Origin: UBA8914 sp034002905
GTDB taxonomy: Bacteria > Pseudomonadota > Alphaproteobacteria > UBA9219
Length of the DNA: 34,863 nucleotides
Assembly: GCA_034002905.1 (NCBI GenBank)
Contig: JAVEZQ010000017.1
Location: 1 to 34,863, forward strand
Direction: 5' to 3'
Positions 32,659-34,863 of the stretch are shown in pieces. Below the pieces are notes generated by a model. It had not been told where the DNA came from. It saw only the letters and a program-made list of their open reading frames with translations, and searched no databases. Every line of letters begins with the position of its first letter. Position 1 is the stretch's first letter. The position numbers and the translations under genes are program-made.

Positions 32659-33654
32659 ATGAGTTACGCAATGTCCTCCCTGTCACCTGTATCGCGCGCT
32701 ACGTCAGCGCTGCGCGGTGTTCTCGCGACGGCTCGCTCTGTTGATGGACAGGTCAAGCAGCGTACCTTGCGCGGTGTTGCGCAGTGCTCAGGTATCGGTG
32801 TGCATTCCGGCGAAACGATGACGATGCGCTTGCTTCCTGCTGAACCTGACACCGGGATTGTTTTTATTCGCACAGACCTGAAGAACGGGGCACGCGCCGT
32901 TCCTGCGCGTTGGGATCACGTTGTCGAGACCCAGCTTTGCACAGTTATCGGAAATGATCATGGTGGAAAGGTCGCGACCATTGAGCATTTGATGGCGGCT
33001 CTGCGCGCTTTCGACATTGACAATGTGATTATCGAGATTGACGGGCCAGAAGTGCCCGTTATGGACGGAAGCGCGGATTCCTTTGTTTTCTTGATTGAAA
33101 TGACGGGTGTCGTTGATCAAAATGCTCCGCGTCATGAGATTGTCGTTCTCAAGCCCGTCGAGGTTGTTGTCGGGGATAAGCGCGCCGCTTTGCTTCCGGC
33201 ACAAGATGCTTCCTATAGCGTGGATATTCGTTTTGATCATCACCTGATCAAAACACAAAGCTATGACTTTGTGCTTTCTCGCGAAGGGTTCAAGGATCAA
33301 ATCAGTCGCGCGCGGACGTTCGGGTTCCACAAGGATGTCGAACAGATGCTGAAGCTTGGCTTTATGCGTGGCGGTTCGCTCGATAACGCGGTTGTCCTGA
33401 ATGACGAGGGCGTTATGAATAAGGATGGTCTGCGCTATCCCAACGAGTTTGTGCGCCACAAGCTTCTGGATGCGATTGGTGATCTTTCCTTGGCCGGTGC
33501 GCCCATTCGTGGCCGGTTCGAGGGTTGCTGCACAGGGCATGCCATGAACAATAAGCTGCTTCACGCCTTGTTTGCCGACGTGACGGCTTGGACTCTTGCG
33601 CCAATGGCTCAGGCGGCGGAAGACGTTGAAACACGCCGCAGCCTCAGCGCTTAA
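32659..33654 (+). CDS. lpxC: UDP-3-O-acyl-N-acetylglucosamine deacetylase
   Basis: 331 residues. QRTLRGVAQCSGIGVHSG begins the conserved region, TIEHLMAAL carries the first zinc histidine, and the second zinc site is in NEFVRHKLLDAIGDLSLAG (His and Asp). GHAMNNKLLHAL holds the catalytic histidine. The enzyme makes the committed step of lipid A synthesis, so the cell makes LPS. Residues 1-33 precede the E. coli start and are rich in Ser/Ala/Arg; no Shine-Dalgarno is visible before ATG 32659 (ATG 32671 is an alternative), so part of this extension may not be translated. It stands alone, followed by a 356-bp gap. Confidence 0.95.
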   Translation: MSYAMSSLSPVSRATSALRGVLATARSVDGQVKQRTLRGVAQCSGIGVHSGETMTMRLLPAEPDTGIVFIRTDLKNGARAVPARWDHVVETQLCTVIGNDHGGKVATIEHLMAALRAFDIDNVIIEIDGPEVPVMDGSADSFVFLIEMTGVVDQNAPRHEIVVLKPVEVVVGDKRAALLPAQDASYSVDIRFDHHLIKTQSYDFVLSREGFKDQISRARTFGFHKDVEQMLKLGFMRGGSLDNAVVLNDEGVMNKDGLRYPNEFVRHKLLDAIGDLSLAGAPIRGRFEGCCTGHAMNNKLLHALFADVTAWTLAPMAQAAEDVETRRSLSA

Positions 33655-34010
33655 TTCTCGACATTACACGGCTATGTGTTAACGATAAACCCCCTGAATT
33701 AGGGAATCTCGTTAACTATGACGTAACGTAACGTACTGAAAATTATTCCTTTTCAGTGTGGGTGTGCGAAACCTTTGTAATAATCGCTAAAAAATGGTAT
33801 ACATCTACGGATGGTGGTCTGTTGGGCTGTTAAGGATTTAGCCGGCGGCTTTCTGTTACGAACTCAGAACATTAACCAAGGCCGTAATGTGAACGTTACG
33901 GGCAGGGCGTATTTGGTTCGAAACGTAGCAGTGAAGCAATAAGTCCTCAATGCTTGGACATGGCCATAAAAAAGGATCAGTTCCTAGCGCGTTTAAGGAG
34001 ATTATCTCAC
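33655..34010. promoter_or_regulatory. lpxC-carD intergenic region with nested hairpin and palindrome
   Basis: 356 bp with no credible gene. At 33678-33716 GTTAACGA and TCGTTAAC form an 8-bp outer stem enclosing CCCT/AGGG. Right after it comes a short tandem of ACGTA units. At 33882-33901 CCGTAATGT and ACGTTACGG make a near-perfect dyad. GTTCGAAAC at about 33916 is a shorter palindrome. TAAGGAG at about 33994 is the ribosome-binding site for carD. The first hairpin could end lpxC transcription; the dyads are candidate regulator sites for carD. Confidence 0.5.
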
Positions 34011-34520
34011 ATGACCGAGAAGCTTGAGTTTAAGAAGGGTGACTACGTTGTTTATCCAGCCCATGGTGTGGGCCGCGTTGAAGGTATCGATACATTTAGT
34101 GAAGGTGAATTGAGCGTTTCGCTTTATTCCATCATGTTTGAGCAGGATCGTATGCGTCTTCGTGTTCCCGTTGCGAAAGCTAAGGCATCGGGTCTCCGTC
34201 GTCTCAGCTCCCGCGACCGGATCAAGGAAGCGCTCTCAACATTGCAAGGCAAGTCGAAAGTTCGTCGTGTTATGTGGAGCCGTCGTGCGCAGGAGTATGA
34301 GTCAAAGATCAATTCCGGCGATCCCGTTTCAATCGCAGAAGTTGTTCGTGACTTGCATCGTGGCGCCGATCAACCCGAACATTCTTACAGCGAACGCCAG
34401 ATTTATCAGGCAGCGTTGGAACGTCTTGCGCGTGAGCTAGCTGCAGTTGAGAAGATCGACCAGATCAAAGCAACAGCCAAGCTGGAAGGCGTGTTGACCA
34501 AGGAAAAGAAAGCGGCTTAG
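34011..34520 (+). CDS. carD: CarD-family transcriptional regulator
   Basis: 169 residues from ATG 34011 with AAGGAG about 10 nt upstream. The upstream in-frame ATG at 33954 adds 19 residues outside the conserved domain. The N-terminal CarD/TRCF-type RNA polymerase interaction domain reads FKKGDYVVYPAHGVGRVEGID, with IMFEQDRMRLRVPVAKA following. A helical C-terminal DNA-binding half has MWSRRAQEYESKINSGDPVSIAEVVRDLHR and ERLARELAAVE. CarD stabilises open complexes, notably at rRNA promoters. The gene is monocistronic with a strong terminator. Confidence 0.95.
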   Translation: MTEKLEFKKGDYVVYPAHGVGRVEGIDTFSEGELSVSLYSIMFEQDRMRLRVPVAKAKASGLRRLSSRDRIKEALSTLQGKSKVRRVMWSRRAQEYESKINSGDPVSIAEVVRDLHRGADQPEHSYSERQIYQAALERLARELAAVEKIDQIKATAKLEGVLTKEKKAA

Positions 34521-34545
34521 TTTCTTGCCGTTGATTGAGAAGATT

Positions 34546-34579
34546 AAAAAAACGGGGAGCCATCGCTCCCCGTTTTTTT
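34546..34579 (+). terminator. Rho-independent terminator after carD
   Basis: CGGGGAGC pairs with GCTCCCCG around loop CATC, with seven A's before and seven T's after, so it works on either strand. The following 240 bp up to the next start codon contain no gene; GATCGGC occurs twice close together near 34783-34802. Confidence 0.92.
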
Positions 34580-34818
34580 ACTTATTCAGGCAATCGTTCG
34601 TTTAGCAGTTAGAATCTAGCTTCCTTTTATTTTGTGGATGTGTGCATATGATTTGTTGTTTATGAAATGCCATTGTTCGGTTTGTTTCAATCGTTTGAAA
34701 TTTAACCACGAATTTTAACGATTAAGCCTGCTGGGAATAAAGAGGCCTTTTTCTCAGAAAATCACATGTTATTCTTATAAAGATCGGCAATAATTGATCG
34801 GCTAAAGGATAAGGCAAT

Positions 34819-34863
34819 ATGATTGATAGACGTTTGTTTATGAAAATTGCTGCAGCAGGGTTA
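34819..34863 (+). CDS. Start of a probable Tat-exported protein (truncated by window end)
   Basis: Only the first 15 codons are visible: MIDRRLFMKIAAAGL. The DRRLFMK stretch followed by small hydrophobic residues fits a twin-arginine signal. AAGGATAAGG lies just upstream of the ATG. The mature protein lies outside the window, so no function can be given. Confidence 0.6.
   Translation, partial: MIDRRLFMKIAAAGL

Noticed and set aside
32788..33564. Minus-strand frame of 258 codons
   Set aside because: Antisense shadow of lpxC, whose zinc motifs are all on the plus strand.

Overview
The window looks like chromosomal DNA of a flagellated, Gram-negative alphaproteobacterium of roughly 50% G+C (judged by eye). 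Lineage clues are the SAM-II type riboswitch ahead of metA, the lolA-xthA pair, an M16 processing-peptidase homologue, argS followed by a SPOR-domain gene, hfq-hflX, CarD and LpxC. No transposase, integrase, phage gene or CRISPR array is visible, and most of the window is housekeeping.

Layout. 1-764: tRNA-Cys and an exported rhodanese. 761-2225 (minus): lolA-xthA. 2383-4668: an orphan sCache membrane protein divergent from trxB, then a bacterial PH-domain protein. 4679-6041: the main accessory patch. It holds a HEPN-motif gene between two copies of a structured, terminator-ending repeat, tRNA-Ser(CGA) with a partial duplicate of its 5' part, and a REP-like palindrome. 6231-10033 (minus): M16 peptidase, then a peptidoglycan pair (MepK-like DUF882 peptidase and YcbB-type L,D-transpeptidase). 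10127-13742 (plus): Coq10/RatA-like protein, HAD phosphatase, hfq, hflX and a CysQ-like phosphatase, tightly packed. 13797-17760: SAM-II riboswitch, metA, alaS and terminator. 17885-20212: two unrecognised proteins and RNase P RNA on the minus strand. 20408-24171: an OmpA-family porin, lepA and a second exonuclease III. 24217-31654 (plus): dgt, argS, SPOR protein, fliI, fliJ, ubiA and a methyltransferase, mostly with stop/start overlaps. 31651-32447 (minus): two tandem paralogous Cys-rich small proteins. 32659-34520: lpxC and carD. The window ends in the first codons of a probable Tat-exported protein.

Envelope biogenesis dominates: LolA, LpxC, OmpA, SPOR, LdtD and MepK. Next come translation and RNA metabolism (AlaS, ArgS, LepA, Hfq, HflX, RNase P, two tRNAs) and DNA or nucleotide care (two ExoIII, Dgt). 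A compact style is evident: several convergent genes overlap at their stop codons, and plus-strand operons are coupled by ATGA or TAATG overlaps.

The least explained items are the repeat-flanked HEPN gene, the tandem Cys-rich family divergent from lpxC across a 25-bp palindrome, the orphan sCache protein, and an unknown gene whose 3' end runs into rnpB. None is proven to be a new system. All database-type statements here rest on motif recognition from the sequence, not on searches.
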